From Sulfobacillus benefaciens (GTDB taxonomy: Bacteria; Bacillota; Sulfobacillia; Sulfobacillales; Sulfobacillaceae), in NCBI GenBank assembly GCA_003023695.1, contig PXYW01000025.1:1-40427 (forward strand): a stretch of DNA of 40,427 bases, read 5' to 3'. The position numbers and the translations under genes are program-made. Positions 1-8,905 of the stretch are shown here, one piece after another. Numbering within the stretch: position 1 is the first letter of the stretch; each line of letters starts with the position of its first letter. The notes under the pieces are model-generated. The model did not search any database, had not been told where the DNA came from, and saw only the letters and a list, made by a program, of their open reading frames with translations.

Positions 1-690
1 GTTTCTCCTACTAATTATTGCTTTGGGGAATTTTGGAGACATGCACCGTCGCCGTTGTAGTAGGAGCCGACACATGATCCATGGCACCATGCGCAGTCTA
101 TCCGTTGCATGTCGATAATCAGATTCAGGGGCGAAAGGTTGGGACAGCACGGCGCTACTTTGGATAGCCTTCTCGTGCTCACCCCATTTCGACGTGGATG
201 TCACTGGGGCATCATGATGAACGAAGCCTTTGAAAGCCGACGACATTTGACGGCCGGCGAGATTTGCCGGCAAATTAAGATGAACCACGACCTCGACAGG
301 CCTTAACTTGATGCTTATGTCGAGCGTTTATTCCATGCCTTGCGGCAGGAGAAAACGGGCATTGGCACGTGATATGGTGTTAGCACATTAGTTTCGGTTA
401 CGCGATTTTTAATGAGTCCCTCTTCGTGGTGATGGATTCCATGGGTACGAAACATCTCCACCCATTGGTATTGGCCATTTCCGTCTTCAATCATGTTTCG
501 CAACATACGGCATCCGCGCTTCAAAGGGAATGCCGCCCAATAAATCTGTCGCTCATTCGACCACTTCCAATAGAACAGGGCTTAGCGGTGTTTGTCATTT
601 TTACGATTCAAATGAATTAGCCGATAATGGAGACAGGGCATTGGACATACTAGGAAAATTACGTTAGGGACTCCCTGGACCCGAACGATT
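1..690. other. No confident gene; probably decayed sequence
   Basis: No open frame here has a recognisable protein family together with a good ribosome site. A plus-strand frame from 217 reads sensibly for about 30 residues, meets a stop near 304 and continues in the same frame for about 20 residues. A minus-strand frame from about 590 down to 315 also reads like a protein fragment but has no convincing start. Both look like remnants of inactivated genes. A 9-bp inverted repeat (CTCCTACTA at 5-13, TAGTAGGAG at 58-66) is present, of unknown role. The position directly upstream of purB is where many Firmicutes carry purE and purK; neither is present. Confidence 0.5.
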
Positions 691-694
691 GGTG

Positions 695-700
695 TACAAT
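695..700 (+). promoter_or_regulatory. Possible -10 of the purine operon promoter
   Basis: TACAAT at 695-700 lies 41 bases before the purB start and resembles a sigma-A -10 element. No good -35 is seen at the usual distance, so this is a weak call. I saw no recognisable purine riboswitch in this leader. Confidence 0.3.
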
Positions 701-740
701 GTGTGTGAAATGTTCGGAACGTATAACGGTGGAGGGACAT

Positions 741-2054
741 ATGATCGAACGATACAGTCGGCCCATCATGAGAGAATTGTGGTCAGACGGCACCCGATAC
801 CAACGGTGGTTGCGGGTGGAAATTCTTGCAGTGCGGGCCTGGGAACAAATTGGGCAGATTCCGGCGGGAGTCGCCGACCGCCTGAGCAAAGGTTCGGTAG
901 CTCCTGAACGCGTCGAATTCTTTGAAAATCAATATCATCATGACGTGCTCGCGTTTTTGTCGGCGGTAGGGGAAACGGTAGACCCTGAGGATGCAAAATA
1001 TATCCATTATGGTCTGACCTCCACCGACGTTGTGGACACCGCCTTGTCATGGGTGCTGCATGATGCATTAACCATTATTGCTGAGGATTTAAGCGTATTG
1101 CGCAATACCGTGCGGCAATTGGCACTGCAACATAAATACACGCCGCAAATGGGTCGTACTCATGGAATGCATGCCGAACCCACCAGTTTTGGTTTGAAGG
1201 CTGCCCTGTGGTGGCTGGAATTGGGACGAGATGAGGAACGGTTGCAGCAGGCCACGGAGCGAATGCGGGTGATGAAAATTTCTGGTGCAGTGGGCAACTA
1301 TGCGAATATTCCGCCCAGCGTGGAACAATATGTGGGGCAGGCGTTAGGTCTACAGCCTGCGCCTTTGTCCACTCAAGTGCTGCAAAGGGATCGGCATGCC
1401 GAAGTGATAATGGTTTTAGCGTTGATTGGAACGACACTGGACAAAATTGCCACAGAAATCCGTCATTTGCAGCGCAGTGAAGTGGGAGAGTTGGAAGAGC
1501 CGTTTGCCGAGGGTCAGCGGGGTTCGTCGGCTATGCCGCATAAGCGAAATCCGGTGAAAGCCGAACAAATATCGGGACTGGCCCGTCTTTTAAGAGGTTT
1601 TGTTATTCCGGCTTTGGAGGATGTGCCGCTGTGGCATGAACGCGATATTTCCCATTCCTCTGTAGAGCGCGTGATGTTGCCTGATGCGACGACATTAGCC
1701 GATTATCTCTTGACGCAAATGAATCGCATCATGGGAGGCTTAGTTGTCAATAGCGATCGCATGCGACGCAATATTGATTTATCGGGAGGGCTGGTGTTTT
1801 CCCAAAAGATTTTATTAGCCTTGGTAGAACATGGAATGACTCGTGAAGCCGCCTATAAGTTGGTACAAAGCCATGCGATGGCCGCTATGGCAGAACCCTC
1901 GCGGTCGTTTCAATCTCGATTGATGGACGACATTCGGGTCACGGAGCGCATGCCCCCCAATGAACTAGAACGCCTATTTGCAATTGAACCCTATCTTGGG
2001 GCAGTGGACGAGATTTTTCAAAAGATTGGTCTTGAACAAAAGGAGGGGTCGTGA
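741..2054 (+). CDS. purB: Adenylosuccinate lyase PurB
   Basis: This 437-residue enzyme of the fumarase/aspartase superfamily cleaves SAICAR to AICAR and adenylosuccinate to AMP, releasing fumarate, so it serves both IMP synthesis and the AMP branch. The superfamily signature SSAMPHKRNP is seen in the C-terminal half. The internal GRTHGMHAEPTSFG stretch carries the conserved catalytic-region histidines. The ATG at 741 is chosen because GGAGGG (731-736) stands just before it and the protein then begins MIERYSRPIM, typical of the family; a GTG at 699 would add 14 unrelated residues. It is the first gene of the pur operon, and its stop overlaps the purC start. Confidence 0.97.
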   Translation: MIERYSRPIMRELWSDGTRYQRWLRVEILAVRAWEQIGQIPAGVADRLSKGSVAPERVEFFENQYHHDVLAFLSAVGETVDPEDAKYIHYGLTSTDVVDTALSWVLHDALTIIAEDLSVLRNTVRQLALQHKYTPQMGRTHGMHAEPTSFGLKAALWWLELGRDEERLQQATERMRVMKISGAVGNYANIPPSVEQYVGQALGLQPAPLSTQVLQRDRHAEVIMVLALIGTTLDKIATEIRHLQRSEVGELEEPFAEGQRGSSAMPHKRNPVKAEQISGLARLLRGFVIPALEDVPLWHERDISHSSVERVMLPDATTLADYLLTQMNRIMGGLVVNSDRMRRNIDLSGGLVFSQKILLALVEHGMTREAAYKLVQSHAMAAMAEPSRSFQSRLMDDIRVTERMPPNELERLFAIEPYLGAVDEIFQKIGLEQKEGS

Positions 2055-2755
2055 TGAACACAACCTTGATTTACGAAGGAAAGGCAAAAAAGGTGTTTGC
2101 CACCGAGAACCCAAACCAAGTCCTCGTGGAATTTAAGGACGATGCGACGGCATTTAATGGGCAAAAAAGAGGACAAATCGCAGAAAAAGGTGTAATTAAC
2201 GCTAAGATTTCAGCTCATCTGTTCCGGTTGTTGGAAAATCACAACATCACGACCCATTTCGTGGATCAGCTATCAGAACGAGTGCTTTTAGTCAACCGAC
2301 TGCGCATGGTTCCCTTGGAAGTGGTTGTGCGCAATATTGTGGCAGGTTCTTTAAAGCAGCGCACAGGCCTCGCTGAAGGCACCACCCTGGCGTTTCCGGT
2401 GGTCGAACTTTACTTCAAAAATGATGAGTTAGGTGACCCACTACTTAATGATGATCATATTAGAGCCATGAATTTAGCCAGCAATGATCTTACCAGTCGC
2501 CTAAAACATGAAGCCCGTCGTATTAACGACATTTTACAGAACTACCTTAATGACCGTGGCCTCTTGCTGGTCGATTTCAAATTGGAGTTTGGCATGGCTG
2601 ACGGGGTATTGCAGCTAGGCGATGAGATTTCTCCCGATACCTGTCGGCTGTGGGATCAGTCAACCCAAAAAAAGCTGGATAAAGACCGATTTCGGCAAGA
2701 TTTGGGCGGCGTGGAAGACGCCTATCATGAGGTGGCGGAGCGTATCTTGTCATGA
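2054..2755 (+). CDS. purC: SAICAR synthetase PurC
   Basis: This cytosolic enzyme of 233 residues joins aspartate to CAIR with ATP to give SAICAR, the step before PurB. The protein begins MNTTLIYEGKAKKVF, and YEGKAKK is the hallmark N-terminal strand of the family. The segment EVVVRNIVAGSL is the conserved substrate-binding region, and DEISPDTCRLWD is a second family signature near the C-terminus. The ATG overlaps the purB TGA (ATGA), and AGGAGG at 2041-2046 is well spaced; a GTG three bases earlier is possible but less likely. It overlaps purS by four bases, so translational coupling is expected. Confidence 0.97.
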   Translation: MNTTLIYEGKAKKVFATENPNQVLVEFKDDATAFNGQKRGQIAEKGVINAKISAHLFRLLENHNITTHFVDQLSERVLLVNRLRMVPLEVVVRNIVAGSLKQRTGLAEGTTLAFPVVELYFKNDELGDPLLNDDHIRAMNLASNDLTSRLKHEARRINDILQNYLNDRGLLLVDFKLEFGMADGVLQLGDEISPDTCRLWDQSTQKKLDKDRFRQDLGGVEDAYHEVAERILS

Positions 2756-3009
2756 GCCAATTTCGGCTGACATTTTTGGTTGGGCTAAAAGAGGGAATAT
2801 TGGATCCTGCGGGACAAGCGACCCGCAACGTGCTGCAACACATGGGCTACGAAGCCCATGATGTTCGTATCGGAAAATGGATACAGGTTATAGTTAGCGC
2901 TGAAACTGAAGATCAGGCGTTGGCCATCGGGCAGGAAATGGGAAAGCGTATCTTGTCTAATCCAGTAATGGAATATTTCGAGGTGACGGTGCACGCTTAT
3001 GAACAATGA
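2752..3009 (+). CDS. purS: FGAM synthase small subunit PurS
   Basis: An 85-residue protein that fits PurS, the small structural subunit that holds PurL and the glutaminase PurQ together in the three-part FGAM synthase of Gram-positive bacteria and archaea. Its N-terminus reads as a beta strand (FRLTFLVGLKEGILDPAG), followed by the conserved stretch NVLQHMGYEAHDVRIGKW, and it ends with NPVMEYFEV, all typical of the family. The start overlaps the purC stop as ATGA, and its own stop lies inside purQ. Its presence predicts, and agrees with, the short-type PurL downstream. Confidence 0.95.
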   Translation: MSQFRLTFLVGLKEGILDPAGQATRNVLQHMGYEAHDVRIGKWIQVIVSAETEDQALAIGQEMGKRILSNPVMEYFEVTVHAYEQ

Positions 3010-3700
3010 TTTATCGGTTGGCATCGTGATATTCCCTGGCTCTAATTGCGATCGCGATACAATTTCCGCGATTTCTTCCCTTGGAGCCAACCCTGTGGTA
3101 TTAGACTATCGCCTGCGCAGCCTCCCAGTGCTGGATCGCGTAATTTTGCCAGGCGGATTTTCTTACGGCGATTATTTGCGGAGCGGCGCATTGGCCGCGG
3201 CAGCACCGATTATGGATGCAGTAGAAAAGGCTGCGGCCGACGGAATGCCGGTGTTGGGCATTTGCAATGGGTTTCAAATTTTGTGCGAGCGCGGTTTGCT
3301 TCCTGGGGCTTTGCTTCCCAACCCTGGTGGGGAGTTTATCTGCCAATGGCAGACAGTACGTGTGGCCAGTGAATCACCACTGTTTACTGGCCTAGATCAA
3401 GGGCGTGTGTTACGGCTTCCCATTGCCCATCATGAAGGATCGTATCGGGTAACCCAAGGTCAACTGGCAGAGCTGTTCGAACGCGGTCAAGTTTTCTTGC
3501 AGTATAGCGATCCTGAGGGTCAACTCCACGGCTTGGCCAATCCCAATGGTTCGGTGGCGAATATAGCCGGTGTGAAAAATCACAACGTGGTAGGCTTGAT
3601 GCCGCACCCCGAACGTGCCATGGCACCCTATTTAGGGTCCCGTGATGGAGCGGACTTTTTAGCCTCATGGTTGGGGATGGGGGAAACCGTGGTATGTTAA
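2999..3700 (+). CDS. purQ: FGAM synthase glutaminase subunit PurQ
   Basis: This 233-residue class I glutamine amidotransferase supplies ammonia to PurL for conversion of FGAR to FGAM. The nucleophile Cys89 sits in VLGICNGFQIL, and the His203/Glu205 pair sits in LMPHPER, completing the triad. The opening IVIFPGSNCDRD and PGGFSYGDYLRSGA are PurQ-specific. The ATG at 2999 overlaps the last 11 bases of purS. The gene shares its last bases with the start of purL, in keeping with subunits made in fixed proportion. Confidence 0.97.
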   Translation: MNNDLSVGIVIFPGSNCDRDTISAISSLGANPVVLDYRLRSLPVLDRVILPGGFSYGDYLRSGALAAAAPIMDAVEKAAADGMPVLGICNGFQILCERGLLPGALLPNPGGEFICQWQTVRVASESPLFTGLDQGRVLRLPIAHHEGSYRVTQGQLAELFERGQVFLQYSDPEGQLHGLANPNGSVANIAGVKNHNVVGLMPHPERAMAPYLGSRDGADFLASWLGMGETVVC

Positions 3701-5880
3701 CGTACCAGGATGTGGGACTTTCAGCGTACGAAGAACAAGAAATTATGCGACTATTGGGCCGGCGGCCTAACGAATTAGAGTTGGGTTTGTTCGGTGCCTT
3801 ATGGTCCGAGCATTGCAGCTATAAAAGTTCAAAGAATCTCTTAGCCCAATTGCCGCACCAAGGTCGGTTTGTGGTGCAAGGACCTGGCGGCAACGCAGGC
3901 GTCGTGCAATTGTCCGCTGATTGGGATGTCGCCTTTAAAATTGAAAGCCATAATCATCCATCGTTCGTGGAACCGCTGCAAGGAGCCGCAACCGGCGTGG
4001 GAGGGATATTGCGCGACATCGTGGCAATGGGGGCACGCCCCATCGCCATTGCTGACATCTTGAAATTCGGCACTAATGAGAAGGCTCCTGCCCTGCTTCA
4101 TGGGGTAGTCGAAGGAATTGGGGCCTACGGCAACGCCATCGGTATTCCCAATGTTACCGGGTCGCTAGGGTTTTCAGCCGTGTATGATGCCAATCCTCTA
4201 GTAAATGTTTTGGCTGTGGGAATTCGGCGCCACGGCCTCCATGTGGGAGCAGACGGTGCTCGACCGGGATCCGTCTTGATCCTTATAGGCCAGGGCACTG
4301 GCCGCGACGGCATTCATGGGGCTAGCCTCTTGGCATCTCACGATTTCGGTGCCGAAACAGAAGAAATGCGGCCGACGGTTCAAGTTGGGGATCCGTTTAT
4401 GGGCAAGCTATTGATGGAAGCTACCCTAGCTATAGTCGACAAAGGTCTTTCAGATGCAGTTCAGGATCTGGGAGCGGCCGGCTTGACATCATCGACTGCT
4501 GAACTAGCTTATGCGTCATCAGTGGGATTGGAGATTGATGTTTCCCAAGTCATTTGCCGCGAAGCGAACATGAGCCCATATGAAGTCATGCTTTCAGAAA
4601 CCCAGGAACGCATGTTGCTGTCGGTTCCCAAACACAATCTGGCGGCGGTGTTGGAAATCCTCGCGTGGTATGAATTGCCTTATGCTCAGATTGGACAGGT
4701 GATGGCAGGAGATTTTCTTCGTGTGGTGGCAGGGGACCAGGTTTTGGCTGAACTGCCTACATCCGTGTTGGTGGGCGGTTGCCCCCGGGTTCCCGTTAAG
4801 CATGGCAAGCGAATGGGGAGTATTGACCAGTCTGGTGCGGTGGAGACGGGTAATCTTGAGTTGGCATGGGGTTATCAGGTTTTAGGACACGCAGATTGTC
4901 GAGATCGAGCTTCTGTGTATCAGCGCTACGATTCGATGATTGGGATTCGCACCGTATGGGGACCGGAGCATGATGTGGCGGTCATGCACCTGGAAAATGG
5001 TTCACCGGGCATATGTATCGCGGTAGCGGCACCAGCGCGCTGGGCAGAAATTGACAGTTATTCTGGGGGAATCGGTGCAGTTGCCGCCGCATTGAGTTTG
5101 GTGGCCACCCAAGGGGCGGTACCCTTAGGCTTAACCGACGGGATCAATGCGGGAAATCCTGAAAAACCCGAAGCCTACGACAAAATGGCGGCTCTCATTC
5201 AGGGTATTGGCAAGGCTGCGGAAATTTTTGAGGTGCCGGTTACCGGCGGCAATGTATCTTTACACAATGAAACGGAAGGACGAGCCATTTGGCCAACGGC
5301 GGCCATTGGCGTCGTTGCTCGCCACCCGAGTCCAGAACACCCCATGGCAGATACTCCGCCTTATGCTGGTGCACGCGTCTTGATATTAAATCCGCCAACC
5401 AAGCCCGATTTAGGCGGCAGCGTGCTCGCGGAGATTTTGGGCCGTTCAGCTAGTTATCCTACGTTGGATGTCGACGCGATTCAACATTCTGTGCACTTTT
5501 TGGCTGAGATTGTTCCGCAGGCGGAACATGTCGGCCTTTTGGCCTGTCGCGCCGTGGGAGTTGGCGGGTTGTTCGTGACCGTGGCCAAGAGCCTGATAGA
5601 TAAAAACCCGATGGCGTTGGGGGCTCACTTGAACTTGGCCCAAGATGTAGATGCTCGCTTCGTCTTCAATGAGATGGCGGGCCAATGGGTGTTGTTTGTG
5701 GATCCGAAAATTAGCCCATTTTGGGATCATGTCTCGGAGACACACGGTGTATCGGTAATCGATATTGGTTCGGTCACGGACTCTCCGGAGTTGGTGCTCA
5801 CCGGTGGACGCACGCTAACTTGGCCGCTTATCGATTTAAAGCGGGCTTACCGAAAAGGAGGGGTTCGGGATGTCCGATGA
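3694..5880 (+). CDS. purL: FGAM synthase large subunit PurL (small type)
   Basis: This is the ATP-dependent catalytic subunit that forms FGAM from FGAR and ammonia. At 728 residues it is the short type that needs PurS and PurQ, unlike the 1300-residue fused proteobacterial enzyme. Diagnostic segments are ALWSEHCSYKSSK near residue 40 and KIESHNHPSFVEP near residue 85, both nucleotide/substrate-site motifs of the PurM/PurL superfamily. The glycine-rich QDLGAAGLTSS follows. The start is taken at the ATG at 3694, overlapping the purQ stop, giving MLTYQDVGLSAYEEQEI; an upstream ATG at 3667 would add nine residues not seen in the family. The gene overlaps purF by 11 bases. Confidence 0.97.
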   Translation: MLTYQDVGLSAYEEQEIMRLLGRRPNELELGLFGALWSEHCSYKSSKNLLAQLPHQGRFVVQGPGGNAGVVQLSADWDVAFKIESHNHPSFVEPLQGAATGVGGILRDIVAMGARPIAIADILKFGTNEKAPALLHGVVEGIGAYGNAIGIPNVTGSLGFSAVYDANPLVNVLAVGIRRHGLHVGADGARPGSVLILIGQGTGRDGIHGASLLASHDFGAETEEMRPTVQVGDPFMGKLLMEATLAIVDKGLSDAVQDLGAAGLTSSTAELAYASSVGLEIDVSQVICREANMSPYEVMLSETQERMLLSVPKHNLAAVLEILAWYELPYAQIGQVMAGDFLRVVAGDQVLAELPTSVLVGGCPRVPVKHGKRMGSIDQSGAVETGNLELAWGYQVLGHADCRDRASVYQRYDSMIGIRTVWGPEHDVAVMHLENGSPGICIAVAAPARWAEIDSYSGGIGAVAAALSLVATQGAVPLGLTDGINAGNPEKPEAYDKMAALIQGIGKAAEIFEVPVTGGNVSLHNETEGRAIWPTAAIGVVARHPSPEHPMADTPPYAGARVLILNPPTKPDLGGSVLAEILGRSASYPTLDVDAIQHSVHFLAEIVPQAEHVGLLACRAVGVGGLFVTVAKSLIDKNPMALGAHLNLAQDVDARFVFNEMAGQWVLFVDPKISPFWDHVSETHGVSVIDIGSVTDSPELVLTGGRTLTWPLIDLKRAYRKGGVRDVR

Positions 5881-7294
5881 ACTTCGGGAAGAATGCGGCG
5901 TTTTTGGCATTTGGGGCGATATGGAATCGGCATTAAAAGCGTACTGGGGAACGTTTAGTCTGCAGCATCGCGGCCAAGAAAGTGCGGGAATTGCGGTATT
6001 GGATCGTGGTGACATTACAGTGCATAAGGGCATGGGACTGATGACTGAAGCACTGCAAGTGGAAACCGAAGTGTTAAGGCCCGGCCATGCGGCGTTAGGA
6101 CATGTACGCTATTCCACTTCAGGGGAATCCTCATTGGTCAACGCCCAGCCACTATTGATGCGGACTCGCTTTGGCTCTTTGGCTCTAGCGCACAACGGGA
6201 ATTTGGTTAATGCAGCGGAATTGCGCGAAGAATTGGCCCAGTCGGGATCGATATTTCAAGGAACCTCCGACAGTGAAGTGCTAGCTCATCTGCTAGCCAA
6301 AAGCACAGAAGAACAACTTTTTGAGGCATTGCTGGCCAGTCTTCCTAAGCTTAAGGGAGGGTTTGCATTTGTGGTGCTCTCACGAGAGGGCTTGTTCGCG
6401 GCCAGGGATCCTCATGGAATTCGTCCGTTGGTTTTAGGACGCACCCCTGATGGCGGCACTGTGGTGGCTTCGGAAACTTGCGCGCTGGATACCACGAAAG
6501 CTGATTGGCTTCGTGATGTAGCGCCCGGAGAATTGGTAGCTGTCAATGATCAAGGAATACGTTATCAACCCTTTATTCCTCAAAATGACCAACCTCGGCG
6601 TGCGTTATGCTCTTTCGAAACAATCTATTTCGCGAGGCCTGACTCGCAAATTGATGGACAAAGCACTCATTTAAGCCGTCGCCAATTGGGACGGCGGCTT
6701 GCTGCCGAAGCACCTGCGAAAGCAGACGTGGTAATCGGCGTGCCTGATTCGAGCTTGCCAGCGGCTATGGGGTACGCAGAGGAATCTGGGCTGCCGTTTG
6801 ATTTTGGCTTGGTAAAGAACCGCTATATTGCCCGTACATTTATTGCACCCAATCAATCCGCGCGCGAATCCAGCGTCCAGCAAAAATTATCGGCGGTGCG
6901 CGAGGTTGTGGCCGGCAAACGCGTGGTGCTAGTGGATGATAGTTTAGTGCGGGGTACTACATCTCGTCGCCTAGTGTCGTTGTTGCGCCAGGCGGGCGCC
7001 CAAGAGGTGCATATGCGTATTGCTTCACCCCCTTATCGGGAACCGTGCCATTATGGCATTGACACCTCCAGGGCCGGCGAATTGGCGGCACGATCCATGA
7101 GCGTCGAAGAACTCCGGATTTCTGTCGGGGCTGATTCCTTAGCATACCTGTCACTTAAGGGATTGGAGGCTGGGCTCGGGTCCGGGGGCTGGTGTATGGC
7201 GTGTTTTGGCGCCGGATATCCGGTACCATTGCCAGAGACAACGAGACCTGACAAGGAGGTAATTCAGTTTGTCAAAACCTCTGACATATCGTGA
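5870..7294 (+). CDS. purF: Amidophosphoribosyltransferase PurF
   Basis: PurF makes 5-phosphoribosylamine from PRPP and glutamine, the committed step of purine synthesis. The 474-residue protein begins MSDELREECGVFG. Cys9 fits the N-terminal nucleophile exposed when a short leader is cleaved, as in the Bacillus-type enzyme. The PRPP loop is VVLVDDSLVRGTTS (353-366). Cys247, Cys393, Cys442 and Cys445 match the four ligands of the [4Fe-4S] cluster found in Bacillus-type PurF, making it probably oxygen-sensitive. The start ATG has an excellent AAGGAGGGG site (5855-5863) inside purL. The 3' end overlaps purM by 26 bases. Confidence 0.97.
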   Translation: MSDELREECGVFGIWGDMESALKAYWGTFSLQHRGQESAGIAVLDRGDITVHKGMGLMTEALQVETEVLRPGHAALGHVRYSTSGESSLVNAQPLLMRTRFGSLALAHNGNLVNAAELREELAQSGSIFQGTSDSEVLAHLLAKSTEEQLFEALLASLPKLKGGFAFVVLSREGLFAARDPHGIRPLVLGRTPDGGTVVASETCALDTTKADWLRDVAPGELVAVNDQGIRYQPFIPQNDQPRRALCSFETIYFARPDSQIDGQSTHLSRRQLGRRLAAEAPAKADVVIGVPDSSLPAAMGYAEESGLPFDFGLVKNRYIARTFIAPNQSARESSVQQKLSAVREVVAGKRVVLVDDSLVRGTTSRRLVSLLRQAGAQEVHMRIASPPYREPCHYGIDTSRAGELAARSMSVEELRISVGADSLAYLSLKGLEAGLGSGGWCMACFGAGYPVPLPETTRPDKEVIQFVKTSDIS

Positions 7295-8276
7295 TGCGGG
7301 TGTGGATATTGGCCGTGGGGCAGAAGCCGTGCGGCGTATTAAGCCTTTAGCAGCACTGACCCACCGAGCCGAGGTCACTGGTGAGATCGGAGGATTTGCT
7401 GGGGGTTTTCGTTGGTCTCAGCCGGGAACTTTATTGGCTGGGGCCGACGGAGTGGGCTCAAAATTGCTGGTGGCGCAAGCCGTAGGCCGTCACGATACCA
7501 TTGGCGTCGACTTGGTGGCAATGAATGTGAACGATATTGCAGCGAGTGGCGGCGAGCCTTTATTCTTTTTGGATTACATTGCGATTGGACGGCTGGATCC
7601 CGATCGGATTGAGCAGATTGTTTCTGGCGTGGTGCGCGGTTGCCAGGAGTCGGGCTGTACGCTGTTGGGGGGCGAGACGGCAGAGATGCCAGATATCTAT
7701 TCGGCAGACGGTTATGATCTGGCGGGATTTTGCGTAGGTCAACAGTCGGTTTCGCTGCCCAGTCCGGATCCGGGAGACCGCATTATTGGTTTGGCGTCTT
7801 CTGGTTTTCATTCTAATGGGTATGCGTTGTTGCGGCATATTGTCGGGATGCAACACCTGGATTGGCAAGCGCATTACCCTGCGACGGGGACACAAACATT
7901 GGGAGAAGCATTGCTAACGCCTACGGTTATCTATGTGAAAGTACTGCAAGAATTGTGGAAACGCAATACGTTGCACGGCATGGCACACATTACCGGAGGG
8001 GGAATCGTGGAAAATTTGCCTCGTACGTTGGTGGCGGGGCAAGGAGCGGTTATTGATCGCTCACGGTGGGAGGTTCCGCCCCTGGTTCGCTGGTTTCAGG
8101 AGATGGGTAAAATTTCTGATGCGGAGATGTTTCGGACGTTTAATATGGGGCTGGGCATGATGGTGGTGGCTCCGCCTCAAGCAGTCTCCGAGGTCTTGCA
8201 GGTTATTCGGGAATTTTCCCTCAACGCATGGGATGTGGGCGAAGTGGTAGATACGCCTGGGGTGGTGCTGGCATGA
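7269..8276 (+). CDS. purM: AIR synthetase PurM
   Basis: This enzyme closes the imidazole ring, converting FGAM to AIR with ATP. The 335-residue protein opens LTYRDAGVDIGRGAEAV and carries GADGVGSKLLVA and VAMNVNDIAASGGEPLFFLD, the ATP-site segments of the PurM superfamily, followed by GGETAEMPD. The start is a TTG at 7269, chosen because a full AAGGAGGT site (7253-7260) stands eight bases before it and no ATG fits the family N-terminus. The start lies within purF. The stop overlaps the purN start as ATGA. Confidence 0.96.
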   Translation: MSKPLTYRDAGVDIGRGAEAVRRIKPLAALTHRAEVTGEIGGFAGGFRWSQPGTLLAGADGVGSKLLVAQAVGRHDTIGVDLVAMNVNDIAASGGEPLFFLDYIAIGRLDPDRIEQIVSGVVRGCQESGCTLLGGETAEMPDIYSADGYDLAGFCVGQQSVSLPSPDPGDRIIGLASSGFHSNGYALLRHIVGMQHLDWQAHYPATGTQTLGEALLTPTVIYVKVLQELWKRNTLHGMAHITGGGIVENLPRTLVAGQGAVIDRSRWEVPPLVRWFQEMGKISDAEMFRTFNMGLGMMVVAPPQAVSEVLQVIREFSLNAWDVGEVVDTPGVVLA

Positions 8277-8905
8277 GATGGGCAGTCTTGGTGGGCGGAA
8301 CAGGCAGCAATCTTCGGGCTTTGCTCAGTGAAGACGTACCGGTAGCCCTGGTCGTCTCACATCGATCCGGGGTTGGAGCGATAGCGATTGCTGAGGAGTT
8401 TGGAGTGCCGGTAGAAGTATTGACGAAACGGGAATATCCCGACCGCCACGATTTTGATCGGGAACTTCGCCAAACGTTGAATCGCTATGACATCGATGCA
8501 ATTGCTATGGCGGGTTTCCTGCGCTGGTTGACCAAAGAAACCGTGGATGCGTTTCGAGGACGCATCATCAATATCCATCCTTCGCTTTTGCCAGCATTCC
8601 CCGGGCTGCATGCCATAGAACAGGCATATCGGTATGGCGTACGTTGGACTGGGGTTACGGTGCATTTTGTCGATGAAGGCCAGGATACGGGACCGATTAT
8701 TGCCCAGGTTCCGGTTCGGGTGGACCCCGGCACCTCACTCGGGGAATTGGAAACCGCAATACATAAGGTGGAACACGATCTGTATCCTAAAGTCGTGGCG
8801 GCTTTGGAACAGCATTGGGTGTGGCTAGCAGAAGATGGCACGATTAAGTGGCAGGTGCCACCAGAGGAGGTTCGATCATGGATCGATGGGCTTTATTTAG
8901 TGTAA
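8273..8905 (+). CDS. purN: GAR transformylase PurN
   Basis: This 210-residue enzyme transfers a formyl group from 10-formyltetrahydrofolate to GAR. The family catalytic trio is visible: Asn100 and His102 in INIHPSLLPAFPG, and Asp138 in DEGQDTGPII. The N-terminal LVGGTGSNLRALL is the phosphate-binding loop for GAR. The ATG at 8273 overlaps the purM TGA; an in-frame upstream start at 8228 would add a Gly/Arg-rich stretch foreign to the family. It overlaps purH by 28 bases. Confidence 0.96.
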   Translation: MRWAVLVGGTGSNLRALLSEDVPVALVVSHRSGVGAIAIAEEFGVPVEVLTKREYPDRHDFDRELRQTLNRYDIDAIAMAGFLRWLTKETVDAFRGRIINIHPSLLPAFPGLHAIEQAYRYGVRWTGVTVHFVDEGQDTGPIIAQVPVRVDPGTSLGELETAIHKVEHDLYPKVVAALEQHWVWLAEDGTIKWQVPPEEVRSWIDGLYLV

